Below the pieces are notes generated by a model that had not been told where the DNA came from, searched no databases, and worked only from the letters and a program-made list of their open reading frames with translations. Made by a program: the position numbers and the translations under genes. This document shows positions 45,235 through 55,584 of a stretch of 64,000 nucleotides of DNA, piece by piece. Position 1 is the first letter of the stretch, and each line of letters begins with the position of its first letter. Source of the DNA: Trifolium pratense (lineage: Eukaryota > Streptophyta > Magnoliopsida > Fabales > Fabaceae); contig NC_060060.1 of NCBI RefSeq assembly GCF_020283565.1, positions 64,093,257-64,157,256 of the forward strand, given 5' to 3'.

Positions 45235-48200
45235 CCCCCCCTTGGATGTCCATCGAGGATATGCCTCGTTAAAACCTTACTAGAGAAAACTCATTGGGAA
45301 AAAATCCTAGTGAAGGAAAAAGAGTACATCATCCTTTGTGTGTGAACTGTCTCATTAAAAACCTTACCAAGAAAAACCCAGTGGGACAAAACCATGGTTA
45401 AGGGAAAAAGAGTGCAGAACATATTTATATCTCCCCCTCATAAAGACAAGTATATATGAGACGAAGAAAATCAAATAATCTTATGTAGTTGTAGTAGTTG
45501 CTCAAAAGTTTTACTTGAAGCTGACTTTGTAGAAAGACATGTCTTATCTTCTTTATCATATAGTCTTCTCAAAATATGTAGTTTGTGCAATTATCTTCAC
45601 GTTGAATCGTTGCAAGAACCCTTTAGAAGAAAACTCACAGATTCTTGTATCTGATGAATGACACACTTCAACCAAATCACATTCTTGATTTATCTTCTAT
45701 ACTCCTCAACTTTCCTCGTCATTTTTTTCTTCTTCATGATATTGTTATTGTTGTTTGTTTCATAGATCTCCATGAGTAATTGTACTTCTTCATGTGAACA
45801 TATAGTTTGTTTGTGATCTATACATTTACGAGGATTAAACAAATTACCTGCATATCTGAAATAACAAAATATATACTTGATGATATATTGACAACAAATA
45901 ATAGGTCCATAATGTATTTGGCCCCAATTGAACTAAAATGTGGTACTTCAGGACCAATTAGTTCTTCATCATTTACTCGAACTCTAAAATATTCTTCAAA
46001 TACTTATTTTGTAAGAAATGACAATATTTCAAGCTCTTAAGGAGTCTCTTGATGATATTTTTATCATCAACATAGATACATAAAAAAATTCATTGCCAAA
46101 TATTTTCTTAAAATGAACAAATTGTCATTTTCATATTTCTCACTTTGAAATATTCAACAAGAATATTATACAACATGCATATATATTGCTCGAGTATATA
46201 AGGAGACTTATTCATGTTTATTAAGTCACCTTTCCAATAGTTTGATATATGTGTCTCACGAAAATTAAACCCTTTTGGGATTTTCATATAATTATCAAGT
46301 GAGATGATTTTCATGTAATCATCATTATTAAGTGAGCCATTCAAATACATATACTAAACTTAATCAATTATAAAGAAGTTCTGAATTCACTTCAGGTGAA
46401 TATGCCTCTTGAAAATTAATGATAGACGTTTATCATTATTCTTTAATAATGAGTCAAACTTTAAATATTTGTATATATTATTTTCTCAAATAGTTTGAAA
46501 TGTATGTCTCGTGGAAATTAAATCCTTCAAGGAGTTTTATATAATTCACACTAACAAGTGAGCCATACAAATATATCGTGACACATTTTTCAAATAAATT
46601 GAATTTTCCATGTGTTAATAAACTTAATCAAGTAAGACTTAATTAAGTAAGAGAAGGATTTTGATTTCACTTCAGGTGAATATTTCTCTTCACATTCAAT
46701 GGCAAACTTTTACCAATATGCTTGAATAAAAAAATCAAGCTTTTAATGTTTGTATGTCAACATTTTCTATTCACACGAAAATTAATTCGTATCTATCATG
46801 TTTTACATCTTCAGGTGTATGGACTGCTGGTCCAAAAATCTTCACTTTGCAAAGTGACTTTAATTACGTAGCAATTGCGTTTTCATTTAGACAATCATTG
46901 TCTATAATTCTCAATAGAATTTAGTTCATGATCCTCATTAACTCTTTTCACAAATAGCGCTATATTATATATAAAAATATCATCAACGTTGACTTCCTTT
47001 CGGTTCCATCATATTCCATTCATGACATAATTTTCATTCATGACATAATTCGTCAAGATCTCTTTATTATCATAAATTTCAGGTACCTGAGAAGTTCTTC
47101 TGGAACTTAAAACTCAATTATGTCAAATACTCTTTTGAAGTTTTCATATCCTCACTTGGGTCATCTTTCTTTTTAGCTCCTTTTCTTATTTGAGGATTTT
47201 TATCGTTGGAACCGACTGATCTACCACACTTCAGGGTGGTTAATACTGATTTGCAAAATAAGATTGTCCAACAGGGACATCCATTTTGTTTGGAGCATTA
47301 GCAGCTAATAGTTGATTTCATAAATTTTGCAAATGATTTATATTTTGAACATTTGATTCAAACTATGAGGATCAATGTGAGATAATAACATTAATTTATT
47401 TCAAGTGATTCATTTGAACTTCTGATTCATATTTTTCAGCTGCTTATTCTCTCCCCTAATATTGGGAAAATTAATTCATCACTTGAAAATCAGCCTACAG
47501 GGCTGTAAATAATTCTCCAATTTTTGGCTCAAGATGATTTATAATAGATGGAGATTCATATCAAATACATTTTCCCAATATTCTTTAAGAACCGTTTAAA
47601 TGCATACTATTGGAGCAATTGCACATACACAACACATCCAAAAATGCTTATATGGGAATCATGTTTATAAACAAAGTTCAAATTGTAAATTAGGGGAGAA
47701 CTTATAATAACTAGTTGGCTTGATGCGAATTAGTATCACAATATACATGTTTGAATGTTCCCAAAATATAAATTAGAAGTTATGATCTCATAAGTATCAG
47801 TCATGTAATTACTTTAGACGTCTAAAGAATGGATCTTCTAGTCCATTTTTTGTATGATCATATTCTATTTGATATCGATTTCAATTGACATACGATACTT
47901 ATCAAATATTTTCTAAGAATTTAGAAAATGAGATCTTAGCAAAACTATTTGAGAAAACAAACTCACAAACTTCTGGTTGTGAGTAAACATGCATGTGACC
48001 AATTTAGTTGATGCATCAATTCAAGTCACAAAATATCTAAATGGTCAAAAATCTCAAATTATCAATTTCTTTTGGGGATTACTAACCGATAAAAATTATT
48101 AGAATGAAGGAACTTCGGGTCCTTCAATATATATTTATAGTATTTTTTTCGCATCATAATAAATCCGGGATGACCCAACCGGTATTGCCAACAATAAATT

Positions 48201-49816
48201 TAATATGATTTGTAAACTTCTGGTTTACAATAATTTGTGCTTCAATTGCATTATTATATAAAAAAGTGTAGTATAAACTTCTGGTTTATAACTTTTTTAT
48301 TACACTTAATTTATCAAAAATATGTATAGTAATATATAGAGATATCCAACATCTCTTCATTTCTTGTTTCCATATTGATATTCATATATGAATGACAAGA
48401 AGATTATACTTATGCAATCAATTGTTCTGCAAATCAACATCTCCCTTATTATAGGGCTGAATTGTTACTATTGTCATTTATGTCCGTTTAAAAACGTTTC
48501 ATCATATTAACGAGTGAATGCCCTTACCAATCATTTGTACATTTATATAAATGAGCTCCAAGCAAACTTCAGGTTGCCACTCGAATTCTTCCTTGTAAAT
48601 GGAGCCAATAAACTTTGATGACTTTACAAGTCTTCTCAAATAGCCACAAATCAACGGCAAACCAATATAAAAAAAACTCTAATAATAAATCAATGCAAGG
48701 ATAATTTAATACTCAATTGTCTTAATAATTCCTCAAAATAATAATTTCAATAACAGTTTGCAAGTGAGCATTCAAATAACAACAAGACAATATAAAATTT
48801 ACAAAATATTTATAAATATTCATATAAATAACAGTTGGTGTAATAATTATCTTAAAAAAAAACATTTGGTGTAATAATTAACAAAATTGAGCCTAAAATA
48901 AATTTCCAAATAGAACACTTTAACAAAATAATTAACATTAGTGTTACAACTTTTAAAGTAAAAGAGAGTTTCTCATATAATATTTTAGGCTCAAATCGTA
49001 AGATTATATAGTTTAAAATTATATATGATTCTCAGTTCTCACATTCAATCAACACCAAATATTTAAAAAAATTTCACAAAATAAATTCAAATCCCATAAA
49101 CCAAGGATATGATATTAATATCAAACAAATATTCTTGAATTGAATATATATAAAAAAATATTCTGGGTATAAATTATAATTAAATTTATTTCCAAAAGAA
49201 AAAAAAAATCAATTAAATTGATTTATTATGGAAGAAAAATATTTCCTTAATAAAACACGATTCATACCTTAAGCATTGTAGTAGCTGAATTAATTCATAA
49301 TAACTCAGAGGACAAAATTATCGTATAAAATAAAATGAATAAAGTATTAAGTCATGCACACCTTTTATTTTAGTAACATTCAAACTTAGTATATGAAAGT
49401 AATAGGAAACATCACAATTGTCAAATATAATGTAAATAAATAATCACTTAATTCATCATTTAAAAGGTCAAGTTGATTTCATCTTGCAAAAATCTCATAA
49501 GTAATAGGTAGTATCACAATTACAAAAATTTGGCTAATAGAAATCACAAAAGAAATTAAACGATATGATATTTCAATTGATATTTGAAAATTTGTCAAAT
49601 CAACTAGTTTTATTTTCAAAACAAATCATTTAATTTCAAATGAATCAATCATAATACTTCCTTAACCGATAATGTAATAAATTGAAAACAATAAAAGAAA
49701 GAAATAAAAGGCATTCAATTGTTTTCAATCAGATTGATTGACCAAATTAACATATGAATGACATTTTTTTTGTTTTTGACGGTACATATGAATGTATTAG
49801 TAGTGTACTAAATTAT

Positions 49817-50197
49817 TGAATTCTTCTGGAATTCACACGGAATAATCTTGAGTTCTTCATGAACTACCCTTTTGAATTCTTCAGGAATTCATAGAGAATA
49901 ATATGAGTTCTTCATGAACTATGCTTTTGAATTCTTCATGAATTGACATAGAATAATGTTGAGTTCTTCAAGAACTATGCTTTTGAATTCTTCGGGAATT
50001 CATAAATTAAATCTGTAAGTTCTTCAGGAACAAAATTAATTTTTTCTAAGTTCTTCGGGAACTAAGATTATGAATTCTTCGGGAATTCATGTATTAAATG
50101 TCTAAGTTCTTCAGGAACTAAGAATAGGTTCTTTAGGAACCAAGATTATGAATTCTTCGGGAATTCATGTATTAACTTTCTAGGTTCTTTAGGAACC
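49817..50197. repeat. Dense array of TTCNG-loop hairpins
   Basis: About fifteen hairpins in 380 bp, alternating GAATTC-type and (A)GTTC/GAAC(T)-type stems around TTCTG, TTCAG, TTCGG, TTCAT, TTCAA or TTTAG loops. The first is TGAATTC-TTCTG-GAATTCA (49817-49835) and the last GGTTC-TTTAG-GAACC (50183-50197). The array lies near the 5' end of the minus-strand element. Further isolated ones occur at 46386-46400, 46666-46680, 47092-47108, 48211-48229 and 48272-48290. Confidence 0.88.
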
Positions 50198-50650
50198 AAG
50201 ATTATGAATTCTTAAACATGTTTATGTTCTTTTGGATGATCGAAGTGTCGATGTTTCACCATACAGGTGTCGGTCACGAAGCATAATGATGTTTTACCAG
50301 ACTATTGTCGGTCACGAAACTCAAACAATATCAAACATCCAAGATACATATTATAAATAAATAAATAATTGATCAACATTTTATGTAATATTAATGATCA
50401 AAGTGTTATGCTTCACCATACAAATGTCGGATATCACGAAGCGTAAACAACATTGAATCAATTAAATACATAAAGGAATGATGCTTATTTATTTATTTAA
50501 TTTTAATTATTATTATTATTTGATCTTTATAAGTATACAATGTTCAAACGATTCATAATCATATAATAATCAAAAATAAAAACTACTTGTGATTTCATAA
50601 AAATAGAATAAGAATTGTGTACCTCAGTTGGTAAGCTCGTGCTGATAACG

Positions 50651-50846
50651 TGTTATGAAATATAAGTAATAGTAATAATATATAAGTATAGAGGAGAGAA
50701 GAAGATAAGAGAGAAAGAATAGAGATTGTATTATTCTCATCAAGGTGTATGTTTACATGACAATACAAGTTCTATTTATAGGACAATATAATGGGTCAGT
50801 GGAATGAGTCAATGTTTAATGGACATCCACCAAATTATTCATAACA
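50651..50846 (-). repeat. 5' LTR of the minus-strand copia element (196 bp)
   Basis: Same length as the 3' LTR with three C/T or G/A differences. Primer-site-like sequence adjoins its left (internal) side. Confidence 0.92.
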
Positions 50847-51810
50847 ATATCAATAAAATTCTTATTTATATAATATAGTTATAAATTACAGTATACTAAT
50901 TATATATGTGTTGACACCAAAATTATAATATTGGTAATATTCATTTCGACTTGGTGTTATAATTTGAATAGAAGAAAAACTCATTTCGATTAGGCATGGA
51001 ACGTGATTTGTCGAAGTTAGCCATATTAAGTGGAATTCGACTAAACTATTTTGCTGTCGAAGGCTTCATTTTCAACAAGAAGTGACATATGTTTTAAGAC
51101 ATCGGAAGAAGTCATTCAAAGAGTCGAATATTGACATGGTTCTTCGATCAAGCAAACAACTCCTACGAAGAAGTTATCGGAAGTTATTCAAAGGGACATG
51201 TGTCAATCTTAGATATAGGAAGTTATTAAATATAAGACACTTGTCAAAATCTAAGATGTAGGAAGTTATTTTCTATTTTCTATAAATAGTTGTAATTTCT
51301 ATGTACAAAGGGTTGGATCTCATTTTCTAAAAACTCTGCAATGCCCACGCCACGGAGCAAACGGGTTCAAGGAGTGCATAGGAATGGATTCCAACCACCC
51401 TTTACATTTCATGCAATTTAATATATTGTTTTGTTCTTGCTTTCTTTTTCTTTTGCAATTATGCATTCATTTTCATCTTCTTTATTTTTCTTTCTTTTCA
51501 ATACTCACTTGAGTATTTTTTCTATTATGTTGTCGTGAGACAACTTGTTATTAAAAGTTGTTGGATGCGATTCTAACACTAAAAAGAACAATGATTTTGT
51601 TCTTAAAGACGCATGAATTACATCATAAATCCCGAGACTTGAACGAACACTTCAAAAAAAGGATTCTTATCGGATCCTGCAGTTAGAAGGACTTTTATCC
51701 AGGTCTTAAAGTAACAATGGATAATTATGTTTACGTTACCAAAAATTGGTGTAAACAATATGATATAATATGTGTCATATAATATATTATGTATATGTGT
51801 ATGTAAATGA

Positions 51811-51835
51811 GGGGGAGGGGGGGGGGGGGGGGGGG
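51811..51835 (+). repeat. G homopolymer (GGGGGA then 19 G)
   Basis: GGGGGA followed by an uninterrupted run of 19 G near the right end of the hAT-like element. The run could form a G-quadruplex and is prone to length errors in sequencing and assembly. Confidence 0.85.
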
Positions 51836-51881
51836 TCTTGGCCACTACTTGCCCCCCTCCAGATTCGTCCCTGCAGCAAAC

Positions 51882-52669
51882 CTTGAATTCAAATCCTTTT
51901 TACGGGACTTTCTTTTCTTATTAAATTCCTACTCAGTTTGAAAAGAAACCTCAAGCCGATAAGAGTTCTTCATCGTGTTCGACAATTTAGAAATCGGGTT
52001 GTTTCTGATGATGAAAACCCAATATTTTAATATAGGTAATATTAGAAGACGACTATCGGTATGTGATGGTAAGTAAGCTACCTATGGTCGGTATATCTTT
52101 GAAAGCTTAGACGGTTCATAACTACTCCCTGTTTCAAATTATAAGTCCCTTTGGAAAAAATTGTTCTAAATTATAAGTCACTTGGAAGGAGAAATTTTTT
52201 TTGGCTCATAACTACTCTCTCTGGATTCAATTTTTGACTTATACGTACGGGGAAAATCGGTTTGAAAGGGAGAACCCACCTTTCGTGTGCTCCACATGTT
52301 TCCCGACGAAAATTAATCATCACTAACGGTGGTAGAAACTTCGTACCAATATCATGATATCCCAAAAAAGGAAAATCCTATAATTTGCCAAAAAAAATAA
52401 AAAGAAAAAGATCCTATAATGAATTTGAGTAAAGTGAAACAATCAAAATGGGATTAATGGTGGCGGATATGATTCATAAATGAAGAACAAAAAAGTCAAG
52501 ATGGGATATTCTTCCAATACAAAGAATTTCAATTGGAGATAGAAAGATAGTTTTCATTTTTTGAAGCAAGCAAGAATAAGATATTGATCCCAACTAGATT
52601 GCTACAGCCTACAGTTGGAGAAGAGGACTCAGATTCAGTTTTTTTAGGATAATGATTTTTATCCATCAT
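51882..52669. other. Intergenic DNA with a partial Stowaway-like repeat
   Basis: No gene. At about 52124-52240 the phrases CTACTCCCTGTTTCAAATTATAAGTCC and ACTACTCTCTCTGG resemble degraded Stowaway ends. Confidence 0.4.
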
Positions 52670-55584
52670 AAATAAATGTAGCAAGTTTCTAATATTTTTT
52701 AGCAATACATTCCAACAATGGATGGATATGAGTATCAGAAGAACACATAGACCAACAATGTATATCATGATATTTGGCCGTTCAAATATGGTACTACATG
52801 TTTCTTTATATCTGCTTCGAATATTTCCAGATGATATCCTGGAATGCTAATGAAATGGACACGACCAGCTTCGTCTAAAGCTTTTAAGCCAATCCAGTCT
52901 TCAGTGTAAAGTTTTGTCTGCAAACCAGATTAAGGTAGTAGTCTAGTAAGCAAAAATACAATTGGTCTATTACTGAAAGAAACCATGCATCACAAAACAT
53001 TCAATGAAGTAATGTGTTGATGCTGAATTGCTGATTTTGTTCCAACTGTAAAACCATAATGGACCTCTAAGGTTACATTACAGTGATGCCAGGAATAAGT
53101 GTTTCAGACATCTTTGTCTAAAATGGCTATTTCAAGATATTTTTTTTTGAAAACTACAACTTCTTTGATGTTGAAAATGTTGAAATGGTAATTGCATATA
53201 AATAGGGAATAGAAGTTTAAGGAAGCAACTCTATTGATATATCATTTGACAGATGCCTGATTTTGGAACTATCTTAGACATGTCGAATTAAAAAAATACC
53301 TCTAGCGACGGTAAAATTGGCTCGAAGAAGCCATCTGGATAATAACCAAACCACGATGTTTCTTTCGGGATTAAAGTTGCGTCCTGCTCAAACTGTTGGA
53401 GTATAACATAAGACATAAAGACAACAAATAAACAAGTTTCTCTCATGAAGTGAGCATTAAATATTCCTAACATATCGAAGAAAGTTACTTTTGAGGACTA
53501 ACCATTATAAGTACCAAATTCTCTAAGCTACTAAATCTTTTCTTGTAAGTGGAATTCCTCTGACCAGGTTTTTCATTGTTAAGCTTAGGAAGGAACCTAC
53601 AGTTCTCCAAATATTTAGGTATTGCTTGAAATCAAAATTGGTTTTAATGTGAAGGTTTTGATCAAATTTTACGAAAACAAACAGATATGATAAATGGGTA
53701 CAAAATATCATATAACTGAATAGTCGAGTATAAGAAAATAGGCTCAACAGGGACTCAATTGCGGGAAAATATATTTAAAATTGACAACTTGATAAAACAA
53801 CCACAGATAAGTTACATTTCATTACTAAATTTCTACTTGTTAGAGAATTTATCCTCACATTTAGTAATTTAAGATATCCGCTAAGAGCCGAGTGTTCCTG
53901 CAGTTTTTTGAATTGAGGTATGTTAGAGACTATAAAGTGAGCATAAAATAATGAGTGACAAAGTAACGAGATAATAAATTATGGGCAAAGTAAATATATT
54001 ATACAAGAAAAGAATACAAAATTACAGATCAGACAAAAGAGAGAATAAATAGAAGATAGATAAATACTTGAATATGTATACCGTAAACCTCTCCCTTGAT
54101 GAGATCGTCTGCAAGTTTGCAAAAGACATTGGTCTGTGGAAACAAATTAAAATCACTCAACAACGGAATAACTCGGCAAAATAAAATTTTGATATAGATT
54201 TCACTCTACTGATCTGTCTATTTGTGGACCCTGTTTACATGACAAATAATTTTTAGGGACACCACATTATAGTAAATACTACAATATTTTGCAAATAACC
54301 GTAGCACATGGCAATATCTAAATAGTAAAATGCACAAAAATATGACAAGATGCACATAAATGAGTTTTATAATTTTATCTGATACTCTCTACAGGAGAAT
54401 AAAAATAAAAACTTACAAAATGATTTCACTCTCTATACTATCAATGATATTATGAAATTAAACACAAAAATATATGGCCTTGTTATGTTGAAAAACACAC
54501 TTTTTCCTTACCACTTCCTCCTAATCTCTAATGTGATAAGAACCAAAATTAATTAAGCTAATATGAATATTTTACTGTTAGGTTCCCTAAGATGAGTAAG
54601 GATGACCAAGGTCTATTTTTTGGAAAAGAATGGGGGTGCACTAGGGGATTATAGTCTCACTTTAAGGAGGGACATGTGAATGAACGACTTGTTGCAATTG
54701 CAAATATGACAGCTACAGTTTTGGAAGCACATGAGAAAGAAAACCGAAGACGGGGAAAGTGAGACAAGAAAGAACCAGGCCTCTTTAATTGCCACGGTCT
54801 TATTTTTGTTGATCCACGCATCCTTATATGCACTCATCTCGGCTACCGACTCCAGTTGTATCATTTACATTAAGTTCTACGTATATGTTCAGATTGTCTT
54901 AAGTTCTAACCCTAGCCGTCACCTTTTTTCTTCTTCTTAGTTTATCAAAGAGGGGTGATTTCAGGTCAAATCTTGACCTAAAATCACCCCTCCAAATTGT
55001 TTTTTCTTTCTCGTTATTAAATAAGTGTGATTTTTCACATATTTGTTTGGTTTTGTGTTATTTGTTATCCCGTCCTTGTGCGGTGTATTCTGTTGTGCCG
55101 TCTCTGTGCGGTGTATTTTGTTTTCCCGTCTTTGTGCGGTGTTCATTTGTTTCAGGTTAAAGGATAAGATCCGATCAAGTACAAATCTATCCGATGTCGA
55201 CTTTTGTGTCATCAACGCTGCAGATCTGGAGGCATGGACATTCCAGACACTTCAATATAGTCATATATGTAGGCTTATGTAATTTGCCGTTTTATGCTAT
55301 TAACATGGATGCTGTGAGTTTGTTTGCAGATTCATCCTTTTTGTTTTTAGCAAATTTAAATTTGTATTACATCGATGTACTCTATCAGTTTGAATGAATG
55401 AATATCCTTTATTTTTAGTCAAAAAAAAATATTCAGATTGTCTTATTAATAATTAAAGTGGTGATTGATTCAATTAAAGAATGGCATGGTGCCAACACCA
55501 AGTAAATTGATACTATTGACTGCGGTATTACAAAAATCAATACCATAATACAGAAAGAATAAAGGCATCAAGTTGGGTAGAAAC
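52670..55584 (-). pseudogene. Partial duplicate of the thioesterase gene (exons 8-12)
   Basis: Matches 38.72-41.43 kb in the same orientation. Exons equivalent to 8-12 lie at 54133-54068, 53897-53859, 53625-53503, 53392-53300 and 52917-52765, all with the same lengths as the parent except the last. The last exon ends with TGA (52765-52767) after VVPYLNGQIS, whereas the parent reads on. The acceptor before the exon-10 equivalent reads TTTCAAG in place of TTTCAGG, so the AG is lost or shifted by one base, which would break the frame. His in GYHLEI and Asp-equivalent region (FEQDATL) remain. Exons 1-7 would lie to the right, but a retroposon (54902-55430) and a chromovirus (from 55585) have inserted there. 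Its expression state is unknown. Confidence 0.8.
54902..55430 (+). mobile_element. Short non-LTR retroposon with three 28-bp repeats
   Basis: Flanked by a perfect 14-bp target duplication TTCAGATTGTCTTA (54888-54901 and 55431-55444) and ending in a poly-A tract (55420-55428). It begins AGTTCTAACCCTAGCCGTCACC, which looks like a natural 5' end, so it is not simply 5'-truncated. Three tandem 28-bp units (CCGTC..TGTGCGGTGT...) lie at 55070-55153. No reverse transcriptase is present; short frames inside are not convincing. It is probably a non-autonomous LINE derivative or SINE-like element mobilised by a LINE. Confidence 0.78.

Larger units (their letters stand above)
45039..50846 (-). mobile_element. 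Complete Ty1/copia element, minus strand (5.8 kb), non-autonomous
   Basis: LTRs of 196 bp at each end and a 5-bp target duplication ATATC (45034-45038 and 50847-50851). On the minus strand a primer-site-like TTATCAGCACGAGC lies just after the 5' LTR (50635-50648). A polypurine tract AAGGGGGGG precedes the 3' LTR (45235-45243 on +). Copia Pol fragments can be read in pieces (GPEVP block at about 45950; DYMKIPKGFNFRETHISNY and KSPYILEQYICMLYN at about 46190-46300; reverse transcriptase start at about 46820), with many stops. The LTRs differ at only three sites, all transitions, so an already broken element moved recently, using proteins from elsewhere. It sits inside the hAT-like element. Confidence 0.9.
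44642..51873. mobile_element. hAT-like DNA transposon with a copia element nested inside
   Basis: Outer ends TAGGGACGGATCTAGA (44642) and TCCAGATTCGTCCCTG (to 51873) are inverted repeats, typical of hAT termini. An 8-bp target duplication CAGCAAAC flanks it (44634-44641 and 51874-51881), the hAT length. Without the nested copia element and its 5-bp duplication the element is about 1.4 kb, and I see no transposase, so it is non-autonomous. Near its right end is a long G run (51811-51835). A 0.67-kb LTR-like stretch (50909-51578) lies in its right half without confirmed borders. Confidence 0.72.

Noticed and set aside
45807..46040. 77-codon + strand frame in the copia element
   Set aside because: Shadow of the minus-strand Pol-derived sequence.
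49817..50197. CRISPR-like array (regularly spaced short repeats)
   Set aside because: Repeats are only 12-19 bases with variable stems, there are no unique spacers and this is plant nuclear DNA inside a retrotransposon.
50909..51578. Possible solo LTR (TGTTGACACC...TTCTAACA with a TATAAATAG box)
   Set aside because: Terminal bases fit, but the 5-bp flanks do not match and no partner copy is in the window; left as part of the hAT-like element.
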